Shown here piece by piece: positions 26,773 to 36,523 of a stretch of DNA of 64,000 nt. The first letter of the stretch is position 1. Every line of letters starts with the position of its first letter. The notes under the pieces are model-generated. The model did no database searches. It had not been told where the DNA came from and saw nothing but the letters and a program-made list of their open reading frames with translations. The stretch is taken from contig NZ_AMZY02000008.1 of NCBI RefSeq assembly GCF_000330725.2, positions 1-64,000 on the forward strand. Direction: 5' to 3'. The DNA comes from Mariniradius saccharolyticus AK6 (GTDB taxonomy: Bacteria; Bacteroidota; Bacteroidia; Cytophagales; Cyclobacteriaceae). The translations under genes and the position numbers were made by a program.

Positions 26773-29532
26773 TCACCGCTTCAGGCGGTCCCAATGCATA
26801 AGCGCATTCCAAACCATTGGCGCTTCGTGCTGATTGAGAAAACGGTGCAGGGGATCAAAGGTGAATGCCAACACCGAACCATTCCCGACGGGAACATGGA
26901 ATACTGACCCATGCCCGATGATTTCCTGCTCGTTGCGGACCATACCTGCGACAACATATGGCTGGGACTTTTCCTCCTTCTTGGCTTCCTCTTTTTTCTT
27001 TGCAGGTTCGGGCATGCCCATGATCTTGCCATCATAAGGAATTTCGTCCTTCAGGGGCTTATCTCCGTACTGCACCAGCATCAAGTCGCGATTGTATTTG
27101 TCTGCCTGCAGCAGTGGTCCATTTCCTCGGAAAAGATCAAAATGCTCGGGGAAGCCAAACAATACCGGATGATCCGATTTCCGCGCCTTCGCCCGGACGA
27201 TTGATCCCGGATGAAACAATGTTGGGGTCGCGACTGGCGTCAATTCAGGTATCAGACCTGCTTCTGCCAAGATCGTAGAGCTGTTTTCGAGGGTAATCAA
27301 AAGTCCACCTTCTTCGACAAACTTCCGCAAATTATCTATACCAATAAATCCGGGGCCACCGGTCATATCAGGCGTGCTGTCCGGAAAGCCATGGGATGGA
27401 AACTGGTCAGTTTTGGTATAAGGCATTGGGCCAAACTTCTTATCGACTCCGTGAATGAAGCGCTTGGCATTACCATTGACACGGGGGATCAAAATGACAT
27501 CAAACTTGCCTCTGAGGTTTCCTGCCTTTAGATCGTCCTTGTCGATCGAAGTATAGGGAATTTTTCTGGTGTCAAAAGTGAACCGCGACCAGCCCTCATC
27601 CTGTGTGTTGAACCAAGTGTGGTAGATTGCAACTCTCGGAAGCTTCACAGGCTGTAATTCTGAGGCTTGGAAGTTGTGGTTGCTGGATTCAAAATCCAAA
27701 CCGAACTCCTTTGCGACCGCGCCTACTTGGTCTGCATTTGTTTTTCTCAACACCAATGTTCCACCTGTCAATGTATCCTGTCCCGCAAAAGTCTGACTCG
27801 GCAATACCCAAATCTCCGCATTCTTGTTGCTAGCCTTCAAGGCAAAAAGCGCAGAAAGGACACTGTTTTGGGCATTGTATTTCAACACCCATTGGTTTCC
27901 TTGTCCAAGGGTTTTGCCTTGGTAAACGGGCGCGTTTTGGAGCAACCTCAGGCTGTTGACATCCAAATCCAAACTATCCTTTGAAGCCACTTCGACGCCA
28001 TATAGGTTAGGCAAGGTCCATGCAATGGCATCATAAGGGGGAAACTTCGCATCCTTGGGATAACTTTGTGGTGTCAATAATGAAACCGCCAAGTTCCGGT
28101 AAGGCTGCTCGGTCAGCACCACAAACTGATTTTCATTTTCATGCACCTCAATTCCCTGCGCCATAAGCTGGCCTGCGAGGTAAGCCGCCATCGCTGGGTC
28201 GCGTTGTTGCTTGGCAATGGTGAAGGCTTTGGGACCTTCTGCCCTGCCCTTCTCCAGGCTGTTGAATCCCTTCTTGTAAAAATTGCGCAGCAGCATGGCG
28301 CCGTTGTTGGCAGCATAGGAAAGAGATGCTATTACCCCGGTTTGGGTATAATTGATGTTGTTTCTAAAAGACCAGTTCACCAAGGGCGTGGCGGGGTCCG
28401 GCCTGTACCACTCCTTGGATGAAGCCAAGTCCCCGGCAAATCGGGCATTTGAATAGTCGCGGAGGTAGGTGTCCGCACCAGCGTTGCCATAGGTTTCGTA
28501 AAAGCGTCCGTTTGAATTGTGGTTATTGGCGACCCAAATGCCGTAGCCTGGCCACCAACCATCGTAGAAGGCCCAAGTGAACGCTCCCGGCAAACCCTGT
28601 GCAGCTACTTCGGCAATATCGTGGTTGGCCATGATCTGCCATTCGCTTTGGGTGATCGGGTCCACAAAATGATTGTAAGGTCCGGTTCCAGTGGAGATAT
28701 ACAGCAAGGGGACCGACTCATGCAAGTCCAACATAACAGTCGGATGGAACTCAAAAAAGCCCTTGAAAATCGACTTGGTGATTTCCTGCGAAATCTGAAG
28801 CCCATCGCGATTATTATCATGGAAGACATACTTGGCCCAGTAGGGTGCTGACCTTGGGAAGCCATCATCAAAAATCGGCCTTCCTTTGGTATACCGGTAA
28901 TACCAATCCACCTGCCTATCCCAACCGTCAGGTTCCATGACCGGGTTGATGACGGTGATGACATTTTCGCGGATTTGCTTGATCTCAGGTGCGTTGGACA
29001 CCGCCAATCTATAGGCCAATTCCATCAGCATTTCGGGTGAACCCATTTCCGTGGCATGCATCCCGCCCGACACGTAGTAGATCGGCTTGGCATCTGCCAA
29101 TATCGCATCGGCTTGTTCAGGACTTGTCTTTCGGGGATCCGCTAAGCGCGCAGTTTGGGCCTTATAGTGGTCCAGTTTTTCAATGCTATTCGGATCAGCG
29201 ATCACGACCAGAAAAAATCGCCTCCCCTCTTCAGACTGACCCATTTGTTGGATATGGACAGAGGGCGAGGTCTCGGCTAATTTCTTGTAGTAGCCATAAA
29301 TCTGCTCGGTGCGGTGCAGCTGGCCTTCGGCACCGATGATATGGCCAAAATGCTTCAGCGGGGATGGTACGGTTGGATGGTCGGGCAGATCCAATACCAA
29401 CTTTGGCAAAAACCTGGTATCTGTCGTAAACTCCTTGATTTTCTGGTTATAGGCTTGGTCGATTTGCTGGGAAAGGACATTCCCGCTCCAAATGATGGCA
29501 AAGCTGATAGCCACCAGTTTATTGACTCGCAT
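26773..29532 (-). CDS. Secreted M14 zinc carboxypeptidase family protein
   Basis: A large protein of about 919 residues. The signal peptide is MRVNKLVAISFAIIWSGNVLSQ (start at 29,532; an ATG at 29,631 adds 33 unlikely residues). The M14 zinc ligands are visible in SGGMHATEMGSPEM (H and E), and the domain continues with the catalytic environment near FFEFHPTVMLDLHES, which may supply the third His. It is followed by about 500 residues with no known motif, including a DUF4159- or ThuA-like Rossmann-type stretch (FVEEGGLLITLENSS). Bacteroidota have a set of such large secreted M14 proteins of unknown substrate. Confidence 0.85.
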   Translation of the reverse strand: MRVNKLVAISFAIIWSGNVLSQQIDQAYNQKIKEFTTDTRFLPKLVLDLPDHPTVPSPLKHFGHIIGAEGQLHRTEQIYGYYKKLAETSPSVHIQQMGQSEEGRRFFLVVIADPNSIEKLDHYKAQTARLADPRKTSPEQADAILADAKPIYYVSGGMHATEMGSPEMLMELAYRLAVSNAPEIKQIRENVITVINPVMEPDGWDRQVDWYYRYTKGRPIFDDGFPRSAPYWAKYVFHDNNRDGLQISQEITKSIFKGFFEFHPTVMLDLHESVPLLYISTGTGPYNHFVDPITQSEWQIMANHDIAEVAAQGLPGAFTWAFYDGWWPGYGIWVANNHNSNGRFYETYGNAGADTYLRDYSNARFAGDLASSKEWYRPDPATPLVNWSFRNNINYTQTGVIASLSYAANNGAMLLRNFYKKGFNSLEKGRAEGPKAFTIAKQQRDPAMAAYLAGQLMAQGIEVHENENQFVVLTEQPYRNLAVSLLTPQSYPKDAKFPPYDAIAWTLPNLYGVEVASKDSLDLDVNSLRLLQNAPVYQGKTLGQGNQWVLKYNAQNSVLSALFALKASNKNAEIWVLPSQTFAGQDTLTGGTLVLRKTNADQVGAVAKEFGLDFESSNHNFQASELQPVKLPRVAIYHTWFNTQDEGWSRFTFDTRKIPYTSIDKDDLKAGNLRGKFDVILIPRVNGNAKRFIHGVDKKFGPMPYTKTDQFPSHGFPDSTPDMTGGPGFIGIDNLRKFVEEGGLLITLENSSTILAEAGLIPELTPVATPTLFHPGSIVRAKARKSDHPVLFGFPEHFDLFRGNGPLLQADKYNRDLMLVQYGDKPLKDEIPYDGKIMGMPEPAKKKEEAKKEEKSQPYVVAGMVRNEQEIIGHGSVFHVPVGNGSVLAFTFDPLHRFLNQHEAPMVWNALMHWDRLKR

Positions 29533-29648
29533 GTGTGATTGGTGTTTGGTAGACTTGATCAAAATACACAATTTATTGGAAATTGTATCGGGCCATTGGT
29601 GTAATAGGGCCTTTTCTGTTTTATCCCGCATTGCAACCTATTTGCCCA

Positions 29649-30242
29649 TCAGCGATAGGTAATTCCAAGCAATACTTCAAACACATCATACCTTTGATTG
29701 GTAAATGAGATGTTCTGAAGAGTGACATCCCTAAAACTCCCAAAACCCCAATTGGCGGTAAGCGATAGCCCGAGGTTTTTACCCAAAGGATATTCATATC
29801 CAAGACCAATTTTCCCTCCGGTCCCCTGGGCGTTTTGGGCATCCGGATTCAGGTTGACATACTTTGAACTTCCTCCTTGGAAATTCAAGAACAATGGCCG
29901 TTCCCGCAGCGGAAATACTTGAACCTGTCCATAAATATTGGAAATGCTGATACCCTCTTCCTCGAAATAGAAAAAGAAGAACTGATTGTAGGGTTCGATC
30001 AACCATCCGTTGAGGTTGATACCTGCCCTCAGCCACCGGAAAGGCCGATATCCACCATATATACCCAATGCAAAGCGCGCCGTTCGCCCTTCATTCAACT
30101 GGTTCCTGGAAAGTTCCAGTCCTCCCGCCCCCAGTTCTATGCCTGCGTAAAACTTCCGAAAAGGCTGCTCTTCTTGTGAGAATGTTGGTTGGTTCCCCAA
30201 GAAGGTTACCAGGGAGATAACCAAAATGATCCATGTAGACAT
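29649..30242 (-). CDS. Outer-membrane beta-barrel-like protein
   Basis: 197 residues. A signal peptide (MSTWIILVISLVTFLGNQPTFSQ) precedes a body of alternating aromatic/polar strands with repeated GIELGAGGLELS, GIYGGYRPFRWLRAGINL and GKIGLGYEYPLG, the pattern of a small porin-like beta-barrel. The start at 30,242 is preferred over 30,305. No enzymatic motif; the function is unknown. It may be cotranscribed with the M14 peptidase downstream on the minus strand. Confidence 0.6.
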   Translation of the reverse strand: MSTWIILVISLVTFLGNQPTFSQEEQPFRKFYAGIELGAGGLELSRNQLNEGRTARFALGIYGGYRPFRWLRAGINLNGWLIEPYNQFFFFYFEEEGISISNIYGQVQVFPLRERPLFLNFQGGSSKYVNLNPDAQNAQGTGGKIGLGYEYPLGKNLGLSLTANWGFGSFRDVTLQNISFTNQRYDVFEVLLGITYR

Positions 30243-30394
30243 GGCTGTGACGTTTTTTCTGTGGTGACAAAATTTAACGATACAGCCCTTTAGTACAAAT
30301 GACATTGGTCATGGAAAGGCGTACAAAAAAAGTAGGCTTTGTTTCCAGTTAAAATGGAAAAACCCGGAACAAAATCGCTTATCCAGAAATCCAA

Positions 30395-31666
30395 TCACCC
30401 TTTCAACCACCGATCAAACCACTCGAAAGCCTCTTGCTGCATGGCAAGGTCAAACTTGTGTGGACCGGGATGGAAGGAGCACTTGTAGCGATCGGCCGCA
30501 TCGGCTTTTTTAAAAATATCGGACAGAATCCTGTCAGTCTTTTTCATTTCCTCGAGGGTAAAAAGGTTGTCTTCGATATCGTTGAGCACCATAGTAGGTT
30601 TCGGCGCCCGCAAAGCGAATATTTCGGGAAAATCGAGCTCCCGCGGCAGCAGCGGAATATAAGTCATCCAGGTGTGGGTATGGGACTTGTTGAGCAGGAA
30701 ATCCGCCCAAGTCGTCATAAATCCCACGGAGATCGCACAGGAAATCCTCGGGTCCAACCCGCCCAACATCACCGTCCGCAAGCCACCTCCAGAAAGACCA
30801 GCACAGCCAATCCTTCCAGTATCCACGTCTGCCCTATCGGCCAAGATATCCAATGCAACTTGGTCTTCTGCCAGATAAACTGCCGGCCAAGAGATGCCCG
30901 CACTGAACAAGGACCGCGCCATGATATGCTCGTGGTCGGATGCCCAGGCATTGTAAGCATCGATGTTCTTTCTATTCGACATATCGAAATCAACGATGCC
31001 GCGTCTCCTCTCTTCCGGTACGTCTTCGAGCATCACGCGTCGGCTTCCAAATGCAAAAGCGTCATTGACCATCACCACGTATCCCAGTTTTGCCAGCTCG
31101 TTGGCCCAAGCTTTTCCCTCATAATAGGTTTGGTGATGCTCCTGCACATAGTCTGGAATGTCGTTGCCCAATTTGGCGATTTTGTCGAGTCCCAGAAACT
31201 TGTTCCCGCCGTGGCAATGCAAACCAAGCACCGCGGGAAGCTTTCCTTTGGCATTCTCAGGTTTAAGAATCAAAGCACGAGTGGGATTTCCATAGGGTAA
31301 TTGGTAGCTGATTTCCTCGCAAAGCAGGCCTTCAAACACAACGGATCTTAATACATTGACCTTTGGCTTTGTATCCAAACCGAGATACCCCATTCGCTCC
31401 TTTACCAAGCTTACCCCGGCATTTTTCCAAGCCTCCAAATCGGTATAAGTATCCCGTCGAAAGGATATTTTTGGCAACTCATCCAAAAACAGGCTCTTGG
31501 CCCAAGGCCCGTACAGGCCGAGTTGGTTCTTCTGAAAAGGTTCTTGCATGTCGTTGGGGAATTCAAGGTGATTGGCGTGCGCCAGCAGCATGCCGAAGTC
31601 TCCGCCAAACATACCCAGTCCCGCAAGTCCGGAGTACTTGATGAAATCTCTTCGGTTGGCCGCCAT
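30395..31666 (-). CDS. Tat-exported alpha/beta hydrolase (dienelactone hydrolase/acetyl esterase type)
   Basis: A 423-residue protein. The N-terminus NRRDFIKYSGLAGLGMFG is a twin-arginine signal. Hydrolase features: PAVLGLHCHGGNKFLG near residue 145 (oxyanion), GCAGLSGGGLRTVMLGGLDP (nucleophile Ser in GLSGGG), APKPTMVLNDIEDNLF (acid), and a late SFHPGPHKFDLAM with the His. The family includes esterases acting on acetylated or modified sugars. It is the last gene of the minus-strand operon starting at kdgK, 13 bases after the aminotransferase gene, so a role in hexuronate or oligouronide use is likely (inference). Confidence 0.78.
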   Translation of the reverse strand: MAANRRDFIKYSGLAGLGMFGGDFGMLLAHANHLEFPNDMQEPFQKNQLGLYGPWAKSLFLDELPKISFRRDTYTDLEAWKNAGVSLVKERMGYLGLDTKPKVNVLRSVVFEGLLCEEISYQLPYGNPTRALILKPENAKGKLPAVLGLHCHGGNKFLGLDKIAKLGNDIPDYVQEHHQTYYEGKAWANELAKLGYVVMVNDAFAFGSRRVMLEDVPEERRRGIVDFDMSNRKNIDAYNAWASDHEHIMARSLFSAGISWPAVYLAEDQVALDILADRADVDTGRIGCAGLSGGGLRTVMLGGLDPRISCAISVGFMTTWADFLLNKSHTHTWMTYIPLLPRELDFPEIFALRAPKPTMVLNDIEDNLFTLEEMKKTDRILSDIFKKADAADRYKCSFHPGPHKFDLAMQQEAFEWFDRWLKG

Positions 31667-31679
31667 GGTAAGCGTTAAT

Positions 31680-32840
31680 TTACTGATTTTCCGCGAGGAT
31701 ATTCCGAAAGGCGTTGATTAATGCTTCCACGTCCTCCTCGGTATTGAACAGGTGCAATGAAATGCGGATTCCCTCTCCCCTGACTGAGACATAGATCTGT
31801 TCTTCCTTCAGGGAAAGCAGCAGTTTTTCGCGATTGATTCCCTGTGGCAGCATCACTCCAAAAAGGTGCTTTGCCCGGAAATCATCCTCCTCGACCCAAA
31901 AACCGTTTTCCCGGAAAAAGCGAATCATTGGTCGGGCGAGGGTTTCGCCGTAATCTTGGATGTTCTGAACTCCCCAAGCAAGTATCTGCACAATGGCTGC
32001 ATTCAGCATCGGTACCAGGATGAAATTGCTGAATTCGCCCACATTATACCGGCCCGCGCCTGGGCTATAGCTATCTACGTACTTTGTCAAATTGGCAAAA
32101 TCCTGCGCATTGCTGCGGGTCATCCAAGATTCTTCCAATGGCTCGCCGTTATTGAATACTTCGGAATAATATGCCAATCCGATCGAATAAGGCCCCATCA
32201 GCCATTTGTAACCAGCACAAACTAAGGCATCGATCCGGCATTCCTGCACATCAATCGGCAGGGCACCCACGGATTGGGTGCCATCCACGATGAACAGGGC
32301 ACCATTTTCCCTGCACTTTTGCCCAATCGCTTTCAAATCGTACATCGTCCCGTCTGCCCAATGGATGGAAGACATTACCACGACCGCGGTATCGGGATCG
32401 ATGGCATCCAAAATGCCTTGGTTCCAATCTTTGCCGCGGGATACGGTTACGCTTGGAGGCTTCACCGTAACGAGGTGTTTGCCATTTTCCCTGCACCATT
32501 TTTCGATGGAATAATAGCCGCTCGGAAATTCGTCAGCCACGACAAGGGCTTTGATGCCATTATCAATTGGAAGATTCCGAATTGCAGTTGAAAGTCCATA
32601 GGAGGCGGACGGGATGATCGCAACCTGTTGGGTTGGGCAATTCACCAACTTTCCGAAATTTTCCCTCAGCTTGTCCGCACCCGTAAAAAAATCATTTGGG
32701 GTAATCTGGATAGGGTTCCTTTTCAGCTGCATCGCGTGTATACCTGCCTCTTCCACAGATCTGAGCAGTGGCGACATATAGGCGCAATTGAGATAGTGGA
32801 CGCCTTCGGGAATCTGGAACAGGGATTTCTGGTTGGTCAT
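31680..32840 (-). CDS. Class V aminotransferase (cysteine desulfurase-like fold)
   Basis: A 386-residue PLP enzyme. GVHYLNCAYMSP at the start, SSIHWADGTMYDLKAIG with the PLP-stacking His/Asp region, and DALVCAGYKWLMGPYSIGLAYYS, in which the Lys binds PLP. The C-terminal GIRISLHLFNTEEDVEALI closes the family domain. No active-site Cys loop typical of IscS/SufS is evident, so the substrate is probably an amino acid or keto acid. It lies in the kdgK-eda-TRAP operon, 48 bases after dctM; its role there is unknown. Orientation is minus. Confidence 0.85.
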   Translation of the reverse strand: MTNQKSLFQIPEGVHYLNCAYMSPLLRSVEEAGIHAMQLKRNPIQITPNDFFTGADKLRENFGKLVNCPTQQVAIIPSASYGLSTAIRNLPIDNGIKALVVADEFPSGYYSIEKWCRENGKHLVTVKPPSVTVSRGKDWNQGILDAIDPDTAVVVMSSIHWADGTMYDLKAIGQKCRENGALFIVDGTQSVGALPIDVQECRIDALVCAGYKWLMGPYSIGLAYYSEVFNNGEPLEESWMTRSNAQDFANLTKYVDSYSPGAGRYNVGEFSNFILVPMLNAAIVQILAWGVQNIQDYGETLARPMIRFFRENGFWVEEDDFRAKHLFGVMLPQGINREKLLLSLKEEQIYVSVRGEGIRISLHLFNTEEDVEALINAFRNILAENQ

Positions 32841-32888
32841 GGAAAGCGGGAGCTAAATCTTGGGAATAAGGAAACTTTGATTTTCTGG

Positions 32889-34184
32889 TCAAAAGCCAAA
32901 CAAATTTGGAAGCCATAACGAAAGTGCAGGCCAAAGACTGACGACTATCAAGCCGATCACCATGGCGATGAAAAACGGAACCATGGCTTTGAATACGTTC
33001 GCAATGCTTGTTTGTGCCACTTGCACCCCGAGAAACAAGACGGAACCTACCGGCGGCGTACACAAGCCGATGCACAGGTTCAAGATCATGATGATGCCAA
33101 AATGAACGGGATCCACACCCAAGTCCATCACTACGGGCAAAAAAATCGGCGTGAAGATCAAGACCGCAGGCGTCATGTCCATAAAGGTTCCGACGAGCAA
33201 CAATATCAAATTGATGATGATTAGGATCACGACGACATTGTTGCTCACGGAAAGCAAATACTCCGAAATGGACTGTGGGATGTCTTCCGCGGACATGACC
33301 CAGGACATACTCATCGAAGTCGCCACCAAAAGCATCACTACCGCGGTGGTTTCGGAGGACTTGAGCAGGATGGCTGGAAGGTCTTTCCAAGCTAGCTCCC
33401 GGTAAAGCAGCGATAGGAAAAGCGTGTACAGCACCGCTATCGCGGATGCCTCAGTGGCCGTAAAGACTCCACCGACAATTCCGCCAATCACAATCACCAA
33501 CAACATCAAGGATGGAAACGCCCTCCAAAATTTCGAGGTAAATTCAGAAAAAGACGTTGCGTCCCCATTTGGCAGTTTTTCCTTTTTGATGAAAATCGCT
33601 GCCGTCACCATCAATACCGAGCCAAGGAAAATCCCCGGAAGATACCCTGCCAAAAACAAGGCAGCAATCGAAACCCCTCCCGATGCCAGCGAGTAAACGA
33701 TCAAAATATTGGATGGAGGGATAATCAAACCGGTCGTTGAAGAGGTGATGTTGACTGCGACGCCAAGTGGCTTTGGATAACCTTCTGCGTCCATCCGCTT
33801 TCCAAGAATCCCTCCAATGGCAGATACCGCCGCTGCCGCCGAACCCGCAATCGCCCCAAATAGCATGGCTGCGATGATATTCACGTACAGCAACCCGCCG
33901 GGAAGCCGACCTGTCATGGCTTTTGCCAAATCAATCAGGCGGTTGGCGATACCGCCCCGGTTCATAATTTCCCCAGCCAACACGAAAAAGGGAATCGCCA
34001 AAAGCGCGAAGCTGTCCTGACTGGTCGCCATTCTTTGGGCGATGGTAGTTGCAGAAGGCATCATCGGAACCGTGACGAGTAGCGTCAGGAAGCTGGAAAT
34101 TCCCAAACTCCAAGCCACGGGAACGCCCATGGCCAAAAGCGTCAAGAACGACAATAACAATATGAGAATGCCGATATATTCCAT
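32889..34184 (-). CDS. dctM: TRAP transporter large permease (DctM)
   Basis: A 431-residue membrane protein with about twelve helices, of the DctM family. It contains MGVPVAWSLGISSFL near the start, FFVLAGEIMNRGGIANRLI and SNILIVYSLASGGVSIAALFLAGYLPG. It uses a Na+ gradient to move the substrate delivered by DctP. Its start overlaps the dctQ stop by one base (TGATG), so the two are translationally coupled. Confidence 0.93.
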   Translation of the reverse strand: MEYIGILILLLSFLTLLAMGVPVAWSLGISSFLTLLVTVPMMPSATTIAQRMATSQDSFALLAIPFFVLAGEIMNRGGIANRLIDLAKAMTGRLPGGLLYVNIIAAMLFGAIAGSAAAAVSAIGGILGKRMDAEGYPKPLGVAVNITSSTTGLIIPPSNILIVYSLASGGVSIAALFLAGYLPGIFLGSVLMVTAAIFIKKEKLPNGDATSFSEFTSKFWRAFPSLMLLVIVIGGIVGGVFTATEASAIAVLYTLFLSLLYRELAWKDLPAILLKSSETTAVVMLLVATSMSMSWVMSAEDIPQSISEYLLSVSNNVVVILIIINLILLLVGTFMDMTPAVLIFTPIFLPVVMDLGVDPVHFGIIMILNLCIGLCTPPVGSVLFLGVQVAQTSIANVFKAMVPFFIAMVIGLIVVSLWPALSLWLPNLFGF

Positions 34185-34663
34185 CAGGTTGTGAGGTTTT
34201 TCCGTTGATCAAGAATCAAGGGAATTTGGTAAAACATAACAATAAGTCCGCTGACCGGAATAATACCGTAGATATAGGCCAAAGGAATCTGCAGCGTGGC
34301 GGATTTTTGCTCAAGAATATATGTAATGTACACCAAGTTGGAACCGCCCAAGACCATGGCAATCAGCGCAAACAGCAAGATCAGCGCATGAACAAAAATC
34401 ATCAGTTTCGCCCTTGCCTGACCTTCCAGTTTATTCGGCAAAATGTCGATGGCGATGTGTTCGTTTTTTCCTGCGACATAGGCAGCTCCCAAGGTTCCTA
34501 GCCAAACCAACATGTAGCGCGCCAGCTCATCCGTAAACGAACTCGGATTCTGGAAAATGTACCGGGAAATCACCTGCCAGGAAACGTTGACAACCATCGC
34601 TCCCATCAGCACGATCAGCAGCCAAGAGACCAGTTTGTCAAGGACGTTTTTGAGGTTTTGCAT
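34184..34663 (-). CDS. dctQ: TRAP transporter small permease (DctQ)
   Basis: A 159-residue protein with four helices, of the DctQ family. VNVSWQVISRYIFQNPSSFTDELARYMLVWLGTLGAAY is the family signature; helices near residues 15-35, 50-70, 90-110 and 125-150. It stabilises the large permease. It lies between dctP and dctM on the minus strand. Confidence 0.92.
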   Translation of the reverse strand: MQNLKNVLDKLVSWLLIVLMGAMVVNVSWQVISRYIFQNPSSFTDELARYMLVWLGTLGAAYVAGKNEHIAIDILPNKLEGQARAKLMIFVHALILLFALIAMVLGGSNLVYITYILEQKSATLQIPLAYIYGIIPVSGLIVMFYQIPLILDQRKNLTT

Positions 34664-34700
34664 TTTGGGCTATTTGCTTAGCGACAACATTTCTTGAATT

Positions 34701-35786
34701 TTATTCGGTACTTCTGATCTTTTGCACTACTTCAAACAGCGCAGGCTGCGTGGATTGCAGGTTTTGGTACATGACCTCTACTGCCTTTCGGAACCCATCC
34801 GATTCGGGATAGGTGATCGTGACGCCTGCCTTTTTCAACTCCCGAAATGACTCCTCGACCGAGGCTTCCCAAAGCTTGTATTGGTACACCGCCGACTCGT
34901 CTGCGGCTTCCTGTAGCCAAGCCTGTTCCTGTTCGTCGAGGTTGTTCCAGACCTTGGTACTGACGATTACCACATCCGGCACGGCTGTATGTTCATTGAC
35001 TGCATAAAACTTGCAGACTTCGTAATGCCGGGACGTGTACAAGCTCGGAGGATTGTTTTCCGCCCCGTCCACGATTCCCTGCTGCAGCGCGGTGTACAAT
35101 TCCCCGTAGGCCACGGGGGTGGGCGATCCGCCAAAGCTCTTGACCATGTTCATCGCGGTATTGCTCTCCATGACCCTGATCTTCAAGCCTGCCAAATCTT
35201 CCGGTGCATTGATAGGTTTGCTTTTTGTATAAAAACTCCGCTTACCGGCATCGTAGTAGCACAATCCCCGAAGCCAGTATTTCTCGCTTTCGAGCAAAAG
35301 CTTTTTACCAATCTCCCCTTTGAGCACTTTGTCGCGGTGTAGGTCATTGCGGAACAGATAGGGCATCGACAATACCTGAATCGTGGGTGAAAAGCTTTCC
35401 AGCGTCGCGGAGGAAACCTTTGTCATTCCCAAACTTCCGATCTGCAATAGTTCCACCAGTTCCCTTTCCGTTCCGAGTTGCTGGTTGGGATAAATCTTGA
35501 GGATCATCTTACCCCCGGATTTTTCCTCCAGTCTTTGGGCCATAAACTCCATGGCCTCATGTACCGGGTGGGTTACGCCAAGGCCATGGCCCAGCTTGAT
35601 GATGCGCACTCCGGCAGGTCCTTTGCAGGCGGGAAGTGAACAGAGCAGAAGGGCGCAAAGAATGACGACACGGGGAAATGAAGATGAAAGACGCGAGATG
35701 GAAGACGCAAGATTCAAGACACAAGACACAAGACTTGAGACGCGTTTGTCTTCGGCATTGCATTCACTCTCACCTATCACGGTCAT
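34701..35786 (-). CDS. dctP: TRAP substrate-binding lipoprotein (DctP), start uncertain
   Basis: TRAP solute-binding protein. The mature part has IIKLGHGLGVTHPVHEAMEF, the substrate-binding Arg region LAGLKIRVMESNTAMNM, PVAYGELYTALQQGIVDGAENN and the C-terminal helices. A lipobox SLPAC shows it is a lipoprotein. The N-terminus is unclear: an ATG at 35,786 gives about 45 residues before the lipobox, of which some 20 are encoded by the word repeat at 35,672-35,745. A GTG at 35,729 or a TTG at 35,717, both inside the repeat, give a normal signal peptide. Neighbours kdgK and eda suggest hexuronate transport (inference). Confidence 0.85.
   Translation of the reverse strand: MTVIGESECNAEDKRVSSLVSCVLNLASSISRLSSSFPRVVILCALLLCSLPACKGPAGVRIIKLGHGLGVTHPVHEAMEFMAQRLEEKSGGKMILKIYPNQQLGTERELVELLQIGSLGMTKVSSATLESFSPTIQVLSMPYLFRNDLHRDKVLKGEIGKKLLLESEKYWLRGLCYYDAGKRSFYTKSKPINAPEDLAGLKIRVMESNTAMNMVKSFGGSPTPVAYGELYTALQQGIVDGAENNPPSLYTSRHYEVCKFYAVNEHTAVPDVVIVSTKVWNNLDEQEQAWLQEAADESAVYQYKLWEASVEESFRELKKAGVTITYPESDGFRKAVEVMYQNLQSTQPALFEVVQKIRSTE
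35672..35745 (-). repeat. Word repeat ACAAGAC/ACGCAAGA at the dctP 5' end
   Basis: Plus strand: AAGATGAAAGACGCGAGATG, then GAAGACGCAAGATTC and two copies of AAGACAC, then AAGACTTGAG. It is the same family as the window start (positions 1-141). It falls across the region where the signal peptide of DctP begins, so it may have moved into, and lengthened, the gene. Not an open reading frame in its own right. Confidence 0.6.
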
Positions 35787-35848
35787 TTTCTTGTCGGCGA
35801 TAAACGCTCTTGAAAAATATAACTCATTGATATTATATAATTTAAAAT

Positions 35849-36511
35849 TCATTTCCTCAAGCTTTTGATGATATCGAGTGACAGGGCAATTCGGTGCTTC
35901 AAACCACCAAAATCCCCACGCTCGATTTCCTTCCTGTCGATCAATTGGGAGCCCATACCTACACAGTGCACGCCAGCGGAAAACCAGTCTTTCAGGTTTG
36001 TTTCCGTAGGTTCCACCCCACCGGTCGGCATCAACTTGATGTCAGGGATTACCGAATGTGCAGCCTTGATAAAGGCGGGGCCCAGCAGATTTCCTGGGAA
36101 CGTTTTGACCAATTTGGCGCCTAGTACTTTCCCATTGTAAACCTCCGTCAAGGTAGCGCAGCCAGGTACCCAAAAGACCTGCTTCATCCGGCAAAACGCG
36201 CCTACCTCGGGCAGCATGGCGGGAGATACAACAAAGTCAGTCCCCGCATACAGAAATCGCTGCGCATCATCCCGGGTAAATATGGTCCCAATTCCCAACA
36301 GCAGATCGGGGTATTTTTCGGCATAGATCCTCAAGGCTTTGAACACCTCAAAGGCATTCTTTTCCCGGTTCGTAAATTCAAACACACGCACCCCGGCTTC
36401 GTAGCTATGGTCTACCACAGCTTTGGCAATATCCAAATCGGGATGATTGAAGACCGGAATGATACCGGCGGCATGCGTTCGATTCAATATTTCTTGGTGC
36501 GTAAGGGCCAT
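35849..36511 (-). CDS. eda: KDPG/KHG aldolase
   Basis: A 220-residue 2-keto-3-deoxy-6-phosphogluconate aldolase (Entner-Doudoroff), with possible 4-hydroxy-2-oxoglutarate activity. Motifs: GIIPVFNHPD, VRVFEFTNR with the general base E45, GIGTIFT, SPAMLPEV, and the Schiff-base Lys K136 in LVKTFPGN, then LMPTGGVEPTETNL. It follows kdgK by 12 bases, so KDG is phosphorylated and then cleaved to pyruvate plus glyceraldehyde 3-phosphate. Confidence 0.95.
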   Translation of the reverse strand: MALTHQEILNRTHAAGIIPVFNHPDLDIAKAVVDHSYEAGVRVFEFTNREKNAFEVFKALRIYAEKYPDLLLGIGTIFTRDDAQRFLYAGTDFVVSPAMLPEVGAFCRMKQVFWVPGCATLTEVYNGKVLGAKLVKTFPGNLLGPAFIKAAHSVIPDIKLMPTGGVEPTETNLKDWFSAGVHCVGMGSQLIDRKEIERGDFGGLKHRIALSLDIIKSLRK

Positions 36512-36523
36512 GGACTTGGGATT

